Source of the DNA: DATFLK01 sp035267815
Lineage (GTDB): Bacteria; Pseudomonadota; Zetaproteobacteria; Mariprofundales; Mariprofundaceae
Direction of reading: 5' to 3'
Length of the DNA stretch: 14,177 nucleotides
Assembly: GCA_035267815.1 (NCBI GenBank)
Contig: DATFLK010000078.1
Coordinates: 1 to 14,177 of the forward strand
A model generated the notes under the pieces. It was not told the origin of the DNA. It did not search any database and was given only the letters and a program-made list of their open reading frames with translations. Positions 7,601 through 14,177 of this stretch are shown here, one piece after another. Positions within the stretch are counted from its first letter, which is position 1. Every line of letters starts with the position of its first letter. Made by a program: the position numbers and the translations under genes.

Positions 7601-7629
7601 CTGGCAGTTTCATTTTTTCAAGGTATCAT
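7601..7629 (+). promoter_or_regulatory. Sigma70-type promoter of the B12 operon
   Basis: A -35-like CTGGCA (7601-7606, 4 of 6 consensus) and a -10 TATCAT (7624-7629, 5 of 6) are separated by the ideal 17 bp. The predicted start near 7636 coincides with the 5' edge of the cobalamin aptamer, which supports the assignment. Confidence 0.6.
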
Positions 7630-7635
7630 TCACGG

Positions 7636-7829
7636 CGTTTCGGGTGTCCGTATATCGATCCGATATGCGGGTGAAACGGGAAGTCCGGTGCGGCCACCGA
7701 TACAGATCGGTGCCAATTCCGGCGCAGCCCCCGCTACTGTAAGCCTGACAACTTCGCTTGAAAGCCACTGGTTCCGTACCGGGAAGGCAGGGAGCGAAGG
7801 CGGATGACGGCAAGCCAGGAGACCGGCCC
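7636..7829 (+). ncRNA. Cobalamin riboswitch aptamer
   Basis: This cis-acting RNA binds cobalamin and represses the downstream transport genes when the vitamin is plentiful. The conserved core elements occur in order: GAAACGGGAAGTCCGGTG at 7673-7690, the GCCCCCGCTACTGT block at 7727-7740, GCCACTGG at 7764-7771, GGGAAGGC at 7781-7788, GCGGATGACGGC in the 3' part, and the B12 box GCCAGGAGACCGGCC at 7814-7828. Local helices are visible: GTTTC/GAAAC (7637-7641 with 7673-7677), a 10-bp stem 7648-7657 with 7661-7670, and CACCGAT/ATCGGTG (7695-7701 with 7706-7712). It sits directly before a TonB-dependent receptor gene, its classic position. The exact outer boundaries are approximate. Confidence 0.93.
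7797..7814 (+). repeat. 18-bp direct repeat, copy 1 (in riboswitch)
   Basis: AAGGCGGATGACGGCAAG lies in the 3' part of the cobalamin aptamer just before the B12 box. An identical copy is in the tonB coding sequence at 10258-10275. Confidence 0.9.
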
Positions 7830-7914
7830 GGGACCAATCACGGACAGGCGTCTCGGGGTGAGGGCGCGGCCGGAATGGACCGCTTCCCTAAAGCTCCTCT
7901 CCTGCCTCAATACC

Positions 7915-7965
7915 TTCTCCGATGTGCCCGTCCCTATATCAAGGCGCGGTGGGCGCGAAGGAGAA
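7915..7965 (+). promoter_or_regulatory. Shine-Dalgarno-sequestering hairpin (riboswitch expression platform)
   Basis: TTCTCC (7915-7920) can pair with GGAGAA (7960-7965), which contains the ribosome binding site of the receptor gene. GTGCCC (7924-7929) can pair with GGGCGC (7951-7956), with one G-U pair. The two helices stack around a small internal loop. This would hide the Shine-Dalgarno, as expected for a translational off-state. No U-tract follows, so transcription termination is unlikely. The rest of the spacer between aptamer and this hairpin (7830-7914) shows no gene and no other structure I can support. Confidence 0.6.
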
Positions 7966-7967
7966 AT

Positions 7968-9917
7968 ATGCGAGTTAAAAAACGATCCATCATCTGGAGT
8001 GCCGGCATCATGTCGGCATTGGTGCCGCTGACTGCGGCGGCGCAAGGGAACGATCTCGGAACCATTAATGTCACTGCACAACGGGTGGCCGCACCCTCGG
8101 AACTCTCTTCCAAGGTACTGACGGTGATCAGCCGGAAACAGATCGAGGCATCCCATGCCGACAGCGTGCCCGAACTTCTTCGGGGACGGGCCGATATTGT
8201 CGTGCGCGACACCTCTTCAGCTGGACTCAATGGCAAGAAGGCGAGTATCGATCTGGGTGGATTCGGCGAATCATCACCGGCCAATGCCGTGGTGCTGATC
8301 GATGGTCGACGTGTGAACAATCCCGATCTTTCCGGTGTGGACTGGACGCAGGTTCCGGTTGACCAGATCGAGCGCATCGAGATCGTACATGGCGGCTCAT
8401 CGGTCCTGTATGGCAACGGCGCCGTGGGCGGTGCAATCAATATCATCACACGTATCCCGAAGTCAGGTACCAAGCTGTCGGTGCGGGGGGGGAGTTTCGG
8501 TACGGCCGCCGGTAGCATGCGGATCGGCGCATCCTCGGGGCATACCCGTATCGAGGGCAACCTTTCGGGGGATTCCACGAACGGATATCGGAAGAACAGC
8601 CCCTATGAACGTTATGATGGAGGTATGCGTTTTGAGGTCGACCTGCCACGAGGCGTCATGCTATACGGCAGTGGTAATCACCATCATGACCGTTACGGGC
8701 TGCCGGGGAGCCTGACTGCGGCACAGCTGGCAGCCGACAGACGGCAGACGTTGAAACCGAAAGACCACGGTACTACTGACGACTCCTATGTGAATGGTGG
8801 CTTGTTGATCCCCGTCGGGGGCGGTGATCTTGATTTGCCGTTGAGTTTTCGGCGTCGTGCGACGGATGCGACCTATATCAGTAACCTGTATGGTACAACA
8901 GTGGTCAGCAGCGTGTTACGGACCCTTTCATTGAGGCCAAAGCTGGATTGGCATCGCGAGGAAGGCTGGTACCGCAGCATTGTGGCCGGCGTGGACATCA
9001 ACCGGGTGAACGGTTCGCTCTCCAGCTTTAAGGCCAAGCGTCGGCGAACCGGTTATTACCTTTCCAGTCGTGTCGGAGATGCGGAGAAACGGTATGTTCT
9101 TTCGGGCGGCGTACGTTCGGAAGAGATTCGCGATACGCTGACCAAAGTCGGCGGGAGCAGTATCAGTGGCCGCGAGACCGCCTATGACATCGGTCTGGTG
9201 CTGCGTCATAACCGTTTCAGCCTGCACCTAGATCATAACCGTTCGTTCCGCTTTCCACTTCTGGACGAGCGCTACAACTATGGCAATGGAACCTGGAATG
9301 CCTTGCTCAAACCGCAGACCGGGCGTCATGACAGTGCGGCAGTCGGTTATGATGCAGCCTCTTTCCATGCTGAGGCATCCTTTAGACGCGCCAATCTCCA
9401 CAACGAGATATATCTCAACCCTGTCGGTGGCCCGTATGGGTTCGGTGCCAATGAGAACTATCATGGAACCACCCGTCATGATGTGTTTATGCTGCATGCC
9501 GAATGGAGGGCATCCTCATGGCTGAAGCTTAGCGGTGCCTATACGCATATCCGGGCCACTTTCCGGGATGGAATCTATGCTGGTCATGGAATTCCGGCTG
9601 TGCCACACAATCGTTTTTCGATGCGCTGGAATGCCGACTGGATAGGTGGTTTCAGAAGTGGCGTGGCCGTTCGCCATATCGGTAGTTCGTGGCTGATCAG
9701 CGATCAGGCCAATGCCCGTCCGAAGCTGTCCGCTTATACGGTGGTGGATGTCAGAGGGAGTTATCGCTGGCATGATCTCAAGGTGTTCATGCGAATCAAT
9801 AATCTGACCAACCGGAAATACAGCACTTATGGTGTCCACTCTAATTCGGCGGGTACGGATAACTTCTATCCCGAGGCGGGCATCAACGGGATTGCCGGAG
9901 TGAGTTATTCGCTTTGA
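7968..9917 (+). CDS. btuB: TonB-dependent outer-membrane corrinoid receptor, BtuB-like
   Basis: This is a 649-residue outer-membrane receptor for energy-dependent uptake, most likely of cobalamin or other corrinoids. A signal peptide (1 to about 26, ending LTAAAQ) is followed by a TonB-box-like GTINVTAQ (31-38), a plug domain (about 45-165, with VVLIDGRRVNNP, QIERIEIVHGGSSVLYGNGAVGGAINIITR), and a C-terminal beta-barrel ending GVSYSL. The final residue is Leu instead of the commoner Phe/Trp. I chose the ATG at 7968, preceded by AAGGAG at 7958-7963. The same frame stays open back to an ATG at 7758, but that lies inside the riboswitch and would bury the signal peptide. Substrate assignment rests on the cobalamin riboswitch and the btuFCD genes downstream. 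Confidence 0.92.
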   Translation: MRVKKRSIIWSAGIMSALVPLTAAAQGNDLGTINVTAQRVAAPSELSSKVLTVISRKQIEASHADSVPELLRGRADIVVRDTSSAGLNGKKASIDLGGFGESSPANAVVLIDGRRVNNPDLSGVDWTQVPVDQIERIEIVHGGSSVLYGNGAVGGAINIITRIPKSGTKLSVRGGSFGTAAGSMRIGASSGHTRIEGNLSGDSTNGYRKNSPYERYDGGMRFEVDLPRGVMLYGSGNHHHDRYGLPGSLTAAQLAADRRQTLKPKDHGTTDDSYVNGGLLIPVGGGDLDLPLSFRRRATDATYISNLYGTTVVSSVLRTLSLRPKLDWHREEGWYRSIVAGVDINRVNGSLSSFKAKRRRTGYYLSSRVGDAEKRYVLSGGVRSEEIRDTLTKVGGSSISGRETAYDIGLVLRHNRFSLHLDHNRSFRFPLLDERYNYGNGTWNALLKPQTGRHDSAAVGYDAASFHAEASFRRANLHNEIYLNPVGGPYGFGANENYHGTTRHDVFMLHAEWRASSWLKLSGAYTHIRATFRDGIYAGHGIPAVPHNRFSMRWNADWIGGFRSGVAVRHIGSSWLISDQANARPKLSAYTVVDVRGSYRWHDLKVFMRINNLTNRKYSTYGVHSNSAGTDNFYPEAGINGIAGVSYSL

Positions 9918-9921
9918 CCGA

Positions 9922-10623
9922 TTGCATCTGGGACTGTGGATCGCGATCAGTATCGCGGTCCACAGTCTGATGTTGCTGTCATGGCAGAGGAGCATGCCCG
10001 TTTTCCGGTCGTCGGGGCATACCGGCCTGCAGGTGCAGTTGCTGAAACAGGATGCTGCAGTGAAACAGGCGAAGCCCATCCCCCAACCACGCAGCATGAT
10101 CGCGTCCCCTGCACCGCCACGGCCGGAAGCCTACCCTCGGGTTCAACAGGGCTCTGCGGCTCATCGGACGGCTGCACCGTTCAAGCTTGCGTCCCCCCAG
10201 TCGGCAATGCATCGGACGAAGAACCGCCAATCCCGAACCGGTAGGCGTGATGTCGCCAAGGCGGATGACGGCAAGGAGGGGCAAACAGCCCCCAAGCCTG
10301 TCAGGGCGGCTCGCCGGACCCACGGGAAGGCATCGTCGACATCGTTTTCAGCCAGCGCGCGCAAGGTGCGTGAAAGCCGTGTGCGGAACCGACTGGAGCG
10401 ATACAAGTATTATCCTGCTTCGGCGCGACGGCGTGGTATCGAGGGAGAGGTGGAGCTCGACTTCGCCCTCAATGGAAAAGGAGAGGCCCACTCGGTCTCC
10501 ATCGTGGCCAGTTCCGGTTACAACATTCTCGACAGTGCAGCACTACGGACGGTACGGCGGGCCCAGCCTTTCCCGGTGGCCGGAGGGAGGTATCACTTCC
10601 GTCTCAGGTTCAGCCGACTTTGA
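9922..10623 (+). CDS. tonB: TonB-family energy transducer, dedicated to the B12 receptor
   Basis: This is a 233-residue periplasm-spanning protein that transmits the proton-motive force from ExbB/ExbD to outer-membrane receptors. The N-terminal TM helix (about 4-20) contains S10 and H14 with the spacing of the functionally important Ser/His pair in TonB. A long basic, Pro/Ala-rich linker (about 45-150) follows, then a TonB C-terminal domain (about 153-231) with YPASARRRGIEGEVELDF, VSIVASSGYNILDSAAL and RRAQPFP. The start must be the TTG at 9922: an in-frame stop lies at 9901 and the next Met (codon 17) would cut the TM helix. There is no evident Shine-Dalgarno, so translation probably depends on ribosomes finishing btuB four bases upstream. 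No exbB or exbD is in the window. A strong hairpin covers codons 4-16. Confidence 0.88.
   Translation: MHLGLWIAISIAVHSLMLLSWQRSMPVFRSSGHTGLQVQLLKQDAAVKQAKPIPQPRSMIASPAPPRPEAYPRVQQGSAAHRTAAPFKLASPQSAMHRTKNRQSRTGRRDVAKADDGKEGQTAPKPVRAARRTHGKASSTSFSASARKVRESRVRNRLERYKYYPASARRRGIEGEVELDFALNGKGEAHSVSIVASSGYNILDSAALRTVRRAQPFPVAGGRYHFRLRFSRL
9932..9967 (+). promoter_or_regulatory. 16-bp hairpin inside the start of tonB
   Basis: GACTGTGGATCGCGAT (9932-9947) pairs with ATCGCGGTCCACAGTC (9952-9967) around a CAGT loop. All 16 positions pair, one as G-U in RNA. It begins 10 bases after the TTG start and 15 after the btuB stop. There is no T-tract after it, so it is not a classical terminator. A role in limiting tonB translation, protecting btuB mRNA from 3' decay, or pausing ribosomes is possible. 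The structure is seen; its function is inferred. Confidence 0.6.
10258..10275 (+). repeat. 18-bp direct repeat, copy 2 (in tonB linker)
   Basis: This is identical to 7797-7814 in the cobalamin aptamer. Here it encodes KADDGK (residues 113-118) in the TonB linker. Weaker similarity seems to extend about 25 bases upstream (CCGAACCGG..AGGC here, CCGTACCGGGAAGGC in the aptamer). Confidence 0.9.
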
Positions 10624-11420
10624 GACGCCTCCTTGCCTGCTGTCTTCTGGCGATGTTGGCGTGGCCCGGTGGTGCTGCGGCGGGCGAGCGGATTCTGGCG
10701 CTTGCACCGCATGTTTGTGAAATGCTCTATGCCGTCGGTGCCGGCCGGGAGGTAGTGGGGCGAGGTGACTATTGTGACTATCCCGTCGCCGCACAGGCCC
10801 TGCCCGATGTGGGCAGCGCCCGGCGGATTTATGTCGAACAAGCCCTGCGGCTCCATCCCACCATGGCGGTGGTGATGGATGCGACCACCCCCGGGGTGGC
10901 CCAGCTGGCCAGGGCGGGGGTTCGTATTGTTGAAAGCCATCCGGCAACGATCGCCGCTATTCTGGATGACATGCGGAGGCTGGGAAATATCACCGGTCAT
11001 GCGGTGCAGGGACGACAGGCAGCCGATCGCCTCGGGCGACGGGTGAAGGCGATCGCGGCGCGTGTGTCGGGAAAAAGGGTCAGCGTCTTCTATGAACTGT
11101 GGCCGCGTCCCCTGATGAGTGTCGGAGGGGACAGCTTTATTGCCGATGTCCTGCACCACGCCGGTCTGAGGAACATCTTCGATAAGAGTTCTTTGGAGAG
11201 CGTGCGCGTCGGTGTCGAATCGGTGCTCCGGGCTAGGCCCGGATTGGTCATTGTACCGCAGGAGAAGCAGAGCCTGACAGCACGCCGCCGTTTCTGGAGA
11301 AAGTGGCTTGGGCCAAAGGTGCGGGTGATCGGTATGCCGGCCGATCTGTTTCAGCGACCCGGTCCCAGGGTGGTCGACGGACTTGAGCTGTTGGTCGAGA
11401 AAGTGGGACGTTCGGGATGA
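10620..11420 (+). CDS. btuF: Periplasmic corrinoid-binding protein of ABC transporter
   Basis: This is a 266-residue substrate-binding protein of the helical-backbone metal-receptor type. It captures the corrinoid released by the outer-membrane receptor and presents it to BtuCD. A signal peptide (about 1-22, ending GGAAAG) precedes ERILALAPHVCEMLYAVGAGREVVGRGDYCDYP. The APHVCEML block and DYCDYP are characteristic of BtuF-type proteins, and E34 fits the lobe glutamate that contacts BtuC. The second lobe contains MSVGGDSFIADVLHHAGLRNIF. The start is a TTG at 10620 that overlaps the tonB stop (TTGA). The first internal ATG (10653) would truncate the signal peptide. It overlaps btuC by 4 bases. 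Other metal chelates as substrate are less likely given the riboswitch. Confidence 0.88.
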   Translation: MRRLLACCLLAMLAWPGGAAAGERILALAPHVCEMLYAVGAGREVVGRGDYCDYPVAAQALPDVGSARRIYVEQALRLHPTMAVVMDATTPGVAQLARAGVRIVESHPATIAAILDDMRRLGNITGHAVQGRQAADRLGRRVKAIAARVSGKRVSVFYELWPRPLMSVGGDSFIADVLHHAGLRNIFDKSSLESVRVGVESVLRARPGLVIVPQEKQSLTARRRFWRKWLGPKVRVIGMPADLFQRPGPRVVDGLELLVEKVGRSG

Positions 11421-12352
11421 CGGGGATGCGCATCATGGGCATGGTCGTTCTGATCCTGATCGTGATGATAATCGGGTTGGGGGCCGGCGAACACTGGATC
11501 AACCCTCTGATGCCCGGAGACGGTGTGGACCGGATGATCCTTCTGGACCTGCGTCTACCGCGTGTGCTGATTGCCTTCTCCGTGGGTGGCCTGCTGGCGC
11601 TCGCAGGTGCGTGGTTCCAAGTGCTGCTGGGTAATCCGCTGGCCGAGCCTTATGTGCTGGGCGTGGCCGGCAGCAGTGCGGTGGGTGCAATCGCCGGGCT
11701 GATGCTGTTCCCCCATTCGGCGGTGGCCATGTCGGCCGGCGCGTTTATCGGCGCCTGGGTGGGCATCATCATCGTGATGGCTTTCGCCCATCTTGGGGCC
11801 GGACGGCTGTTGCTGGCGGGCGTAGTCCTGGCGGCGTTCTGGAGCGCGGTCATCGCCCTGATGATGGCTGTTCTTCCGGAACGGGGAGTGATGCGCACCA
11901 TGGCTTGGATGCTGGGCGATGTGTCGCGTGCCGATATACCGATTGCCGGGCTGTTGCTGATATGGGCGATCGCGCTGGCGTGTGGCATGTGGGTCTCCCG
12001 ATCACTTGATATGCTGCTGCTGGGCGAGCGTCATGCCATGGCACTGGGCATGGATGTGCCCCGCATCCGGCGGCGTCTGCTGTTGCTGGCTTCTGCCGTG
12101 ACGGCCGTGGCTGTGGCTACCGCCGGTACGATCGGTTTTGTGGGATTGGTGGTGCCGCATCTAACACGACTTCTGTTCGGAAGCCTGCACCGTCTGGTCA
12201 TCCCGGCCTCGGCAGTTGGGGGTGGCCTGCTGCTGGTTCTGGCGGATACCGGCGCGCGTACCCTGTTGGCGCCGGCCGAGCTTCCGGTCGGCGTATTGAC
12301 CGCCATGATCGGTGTGCCGCTTTTCCTGTGGTTACTGGTACGGGGGCGGTAA
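11417..12352 (+). CDS. btuC: Corrinoid ABC transporter permease (FecCD/BtuC family)
   Basis: This is a 311-residue inner-membrane permease forming the corrinoid channel as a homodimer. The FecCD-family signature LRLPRVLIAFSVGGLLALAGAWFQVLLGNPLAEPYVLGVAGSSAVGA is at about 44-91. The C-terminal block TIGFVGLVVPHLTRLLFG (about 236-253) includes the loop that contacts the ATPase. About nine hydrophobic helices are visible, and the length is slightly below the usual 320-340. The ATG is in an ATGA overlap with the btuF stop, so it is probably translationally coupled. An ATG three codons later (11426) is an alternative start. The TAATG overlap with btuD shares one base. Confidence 0.93.
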   Translation: MTGMRIMGMVVLILIVMIIGLGAGEHWINPLMPGDGVDRMILLDLRLPRVLIAFSVGGLLALAGAWFQVLLGNPLAEPYVLGVAGSSAVGAIAGLMLFPHSAVAMSAGAFIGAWVGIIIVMAFAHLGAGRLLLAGVVLAAFWSAVIALMMAVLPERGVMRTMAWMLGDVSRADIPIAGLLLIWAIALACGMWVSRSLDMLLLGERHAMALGMDVPRIRRRLLLLASAVTAVAVATAGTIGFVGLVVPHLTRLLFGSLHRLVIPASAVGGGLLLVLADTGARTLLAPAELPVGVLTAMIGVPLFLWLLVRGR

Positions 12353-13101
12353 TGCTGTCGGTGTACGAATTGGGGTTGCAGCGGGGAGGTCGCTGGCTTT
12401 TCCGCGATCTGTCGCTGAAGGCCGGTACCGGCACGGTGAACGTGGTCATGGGACCGAACGGCACCGGGAAATCGAGTCTTCTTCTTGCCCTAGCCGGGCT
12501 TTTGGATCCCGATACGGGGACGGTGCAGGTATCGGGATGCGATCTGGCACACTGTTCGCGTCTGGAGGCGGCCCGTCTCGTGGCCTGGCAGGGGGAGTTT
12601 CCTCCGGCCGAGTTTGGCCTGACGGTAAAAACGAGGCTTGCGCTGGCTCTGCCGGCATTACTGGAGAAGGGTCAGGAACGACTGGAGGCGGTAAGCCGCG
12701 ACATGGAATTGGAGGGGCTGCTGGATGCCTCGCTGGGACGTCTCTCCAGCGGCGAGTGTCAGCGTGTGGAGCTGGCGGCATTGATGTTGCGGGATAGTCC
12801 TGTCTGGCTTCTCGATGAGCCCGCGGCACATCTTGACTTTCGTCATCAGGCTGCGGCGCTCGCGATGTTGCGGCGGCAGGCGCAGCAGGGCCGCACCGTG
12901 GTGGTGGTATTGCACGATATCCAGCAGGCGCTTGCCGTTGCCGATCACGTGATTCTTTTGGCCGATGACGGCCGTGTGCGTACGGGCCCGGCGGACGACA
13001 TGCTGCAAACGGATGTGCTGGAAGCGGTATTCGGGCTACCATTGGATGATTTCACGGGGGTGGACGGGGCTTGTTATATCGTGCCCAGATATCGGAGGTG
13101 A
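12352..13101 (+). CDS. btuD: Corrinoid ABC transporter ATP-binding protein
   Basis: This is a 249-residue ATPase that powers the BtuC permease. Motifs are complete: Walker A GPNGTGKSS (34-42), Q-loop Q80, ABC signature LSSGE (131-135, with Ser where Gly is commoner at the third position), Walker B VWLLDE (151-156) and switch H188 in VVLHD. I chose the ATG at 12352, which overlaps the btuC stop (TAATG) and has a G-rich GGGGGCGG upstream. An earlier in-frame GTG-type start at 12328 would only add residues overlapping btuC. It is four bases ahead of cobO. Confidence 0.93.
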   Translation: MLSVYELGLQRGGRWLFRDLSLKAGTGTVNVVMGPNGTGKSSLLLALAGLLDPDTGTVQVSGCDLAHCSRLEAARLVAWQGEFPPAEFGLTVKTRLALALPALLEKGQERLEAVSRDMELEGLLDASLGRLSSGECQRVELAALMLRDSPVWLLDEPAAHLDFRHQAAALAMLRRQAQQGRTVVVVLHDIQQALAVADHVILLADDGRVRTGPADDMLQTDVLEAVFGLPLDDFTGVDGACYIVPRYRR

Positions 13102-13105
13102 CGGA

Positions 13106-13642
13106 ATGAAACGGAGGGAGGTAAGACAGGGACGGATTCTGGTGCATACGGGCGAGGGCAAGGGCAAGTCCTCCTCCGCCTTCGGTGTCGTCTTCCGTGC
13201 CGCGGGATGGGGCATGAGGGTGTGCGTCATCCAGTTCATCAAGGGTAAGTGGAAGACGGGTGAGGAGCGGGCTGCCGCCCGATTCGATAACATCGAGTGG
13301 CACGCACTGGGCGACGGGTTCACATGGGATACGAAGAACCCGGAACAGGATTTGCGCACCAGTCGAGAGATATGGGAGCTGGCTAGGGAGAAGATCGTGT
13401 CGGATATGTACGACGTGGTGGTGCTTGACGAGATCAACTACTGCTGCAGCTACGGCTGGATCAGCGGTGCGGAGATCGCCGATTTCGTTCGGGAACACAA
13501 GCCGGCGTGGAAGCATCTGTTGCTGACTGGTCGCGATGCGCCGCCGGAGGTGATCGAACTGGCCGATACCGTGACCGAGATGTGCATGATCAAGCATGCC
13601 TATGAACAGGGAATCGACGCCGGTCAGGGGGTGGAATTCTGA
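13106..13642 (+). CDS. cobO: Corrinoid adenosyltransferase (CobO/BtuR/CobA type)
   Basis: This is a 178-residue enzyme that transfers the 5'-deoxyadenosyl group of ATP to Co(I) corrinoids, making adenosylcobinamide, adenosylcobalamin precursors or adenosylcobyrinate diamide. The P-loop TGEGKGKSS (15-23) is near the N terminus. DGFTWDTKNPEQD and the Walker B-like VVVLDEINYCCSYGWIS are conserved family blocks, and it ends in the usual HAYEQGIDAGQGVEF. It is slightly shorter than the usual ~195-205, lacking the N-terminal extension. The start at 13106 has GGAGG at 13094-13098, seven bases upstream. Lying directly behind btuBFCD, it would adenosylate imported corrinoids as well as serve de novo synthesis. 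Confidence 0.95.
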   Translation: MKRREVRQGRILVHTGEGKGKSSSAFGVVFRAAGWGMRVCVIQFIKGKWKTGEERAAARFDNIEWHALGDGFTWDTKNPEQDLRTSREIWELAREKIVSDMYDVVVLDEINYCCSYGWISGAEIADFVREHKPAWKHLLLTGRDAPPEVIELADTVTEMCMIKHAYEQGIDAGQGVEF

Positions 13643-13644
13643 GC

Positions 13645-14177
13645 GTGGATGGTGCAAAAAAGGCGAAGGTGCTGATGGTGATGCACGGCTCACCCGAGCC
13701 TAGCTATGAACGGATCGCAACCGCGTTCGTGCAGGCATGGCAACGGTATTATCCCGCTGTCGATGCGGCCCTCTGTTTTCTGGAGCACCAGTCGCCACTG
13801 CTGGCCGAGATGATGCAGCGGCGCGATACCGATCGATATCAGGGGGTGGTTCCGCTGTTTCTCAATGAAGGTCGGCACGTGCGGCGCGATATTCCCACCA
13901 TTGTGGGTACACGATCCAGCCTGCATATCAGTCGTCCGTTGACCGATGCGGCGGCGGTGGCCGACGTGATGATGGAGCGGCTGGGAGTGATGCCGGCGCT
14001 TGCCGGGCATCTCCTGCTCTATAGCCACGGCAGTCGCGACGATCACCAGACGGTGGAGCGGCTGGCCGAGGTGTTGCGGGTACGGCTCGAATGGCCGGTC
14101 AATGTGGTTCTGGCCAGCGACGGCGAACGGCGTCTGGATGAGGTGCTCCGGCAGGCCAGACACGCGGGTGCCACATC
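13645..14177 (+). CDS. cbiX: Two-domain CbiX-like sirohydrochlorin cobaltochelatase, 3'-truncated
   Basis: This is an open frame continuing past the window end, with 177 codons visible. It resembles CbiX, which inserts Co2+ into sirohydrochlorin at the start of the oxygen-independent cobalamin pathway. Domain 1 has VLMVMHGSPEPS with H14 and VPLFLNEGRHVRRDIP with H78, the metal-binding pair of class II chelatases. A second copy begins at about residue 122 with HLLLYSHGSRDD (H128), pointing to the long, two-domain form. The start is most likely the GTG at 13645, two bases after the cobO stop, with GGTGGA at 13630-13635. There is no ATG before codon 11. A ferrochelatase-type relative (SirB, CfbA) is possible, but the B12 context favours cobalt. 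Confidence 0.82.
   Translation, partial: MDGAKKAKVLMVMHGSPEPSYERIATAFVQAWQRYYPAVDAALCFLEHQSPLLAEMMQRRDTDRYQGVVPLFLNEGRHVRRDIPTIVGTRSSLHISRPLTDAAAVADVMMERLGVMPALAGHLLLYSHGSRDDHQTVERLAEVLRVRLEWPVNVVLASDGERRLDEVLRQARHAGAT

Noticed and set aside
7758..7967. N-terminal extension of the TonB-dependent receptor to an ATG at 7758
   Set aside because: The frame is open, but the ATG lies inside the cobalamin aptamer, the added residues are not a signal peptide, and the ATG at 7968 has AAGGAG and a proper signal sequence.
12446..13042. Minus-strand open frame opposite btuD
   Set aside because: Pro/Arg/His-rich translation typical of an antisense shadow; btuD on the plus strand has all ABC ATPase motifs.
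1..14177. CRISPR arrays, tRNA or rRNA genes, insertion sequences, phage genes
   Set aside because: None seen: no regularly spaced repeats, no transposase or integrase, and coding density is that of an ordinary chromosomal region.

Overview
The window is a gene-dense stretch of a Gram-negative, respiring bacterium. The evidence is a NuoM/NuoN complex I, periplasmic c-type cytochromes, a TonB-dependent outer-membrane receptor and a cobalamin riboswitch. Gene content fits a proteobacterium of the gamma, beta or zeta type. I cannot place it further from sequence alone. All convincing genes lie on the + strand and form three transcription blocks.

Block 1 (1-2796) is the end of a nuo operon: nuoM with its 5' end cut off by the window edge, then nuoN, closed by a clear intrinsic terminator.

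Block 2 (2801-7563) is one tightly packed operon. In order it encodes a membrane cytochrome b561-type protein, an SHP-like monoheme cytochrome c (DUF1924), a diheme cytochrome c (DHC), a small PepSY protein, an OmpR-family response regulator, a sensor histidine kinase and a cation diffusion facilitator (CDF) metal exporter. The cyt b/SHP/DHC trio with a two-component system is a known but functionally unresolved cluster. The natural model is quinol -> cyt b -> DHC -> SHP, with SHP exposing a ligand-binding heme. The PepSY protein may modulate the kinase. A direct repeat of TTCAGC with 11-bp period sits immediately upstream of the first gene and is the obvious candidate operator for the cluster's own regulator. 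The transcript from that promoter may be almost leaderless.

Block 3 (7601 to the right edge) is a vitamin B12 operon. A sigma70-like promoter precedes a cobalamin riboswitch, whose expression platform can fold a hairpin over the Shine-Dalgarno of the first gene. The genes follow almost without gaps: btuB-like TonB-dependent receptor, a dedicated tonB, btuF, btuC, btuD, a cobO-type corrinoid adenosyltransferase, and a two-domain CbiX-like cobaltochelatase that runs off the window. Together they carry a corrinoid across both membranes and adenosylate it. CbiX would insert cobalt into the precorrin ring if de novo synthesis continues downstream.

Unusual points: the CDF gene fused to the SHP operon, a 16-bp-stem hairpin inside the first codons of tonB, two consecutive TTG starts, and an exact 18-bp sequence shared by the riboswitch aptamer and the tonB linker region.
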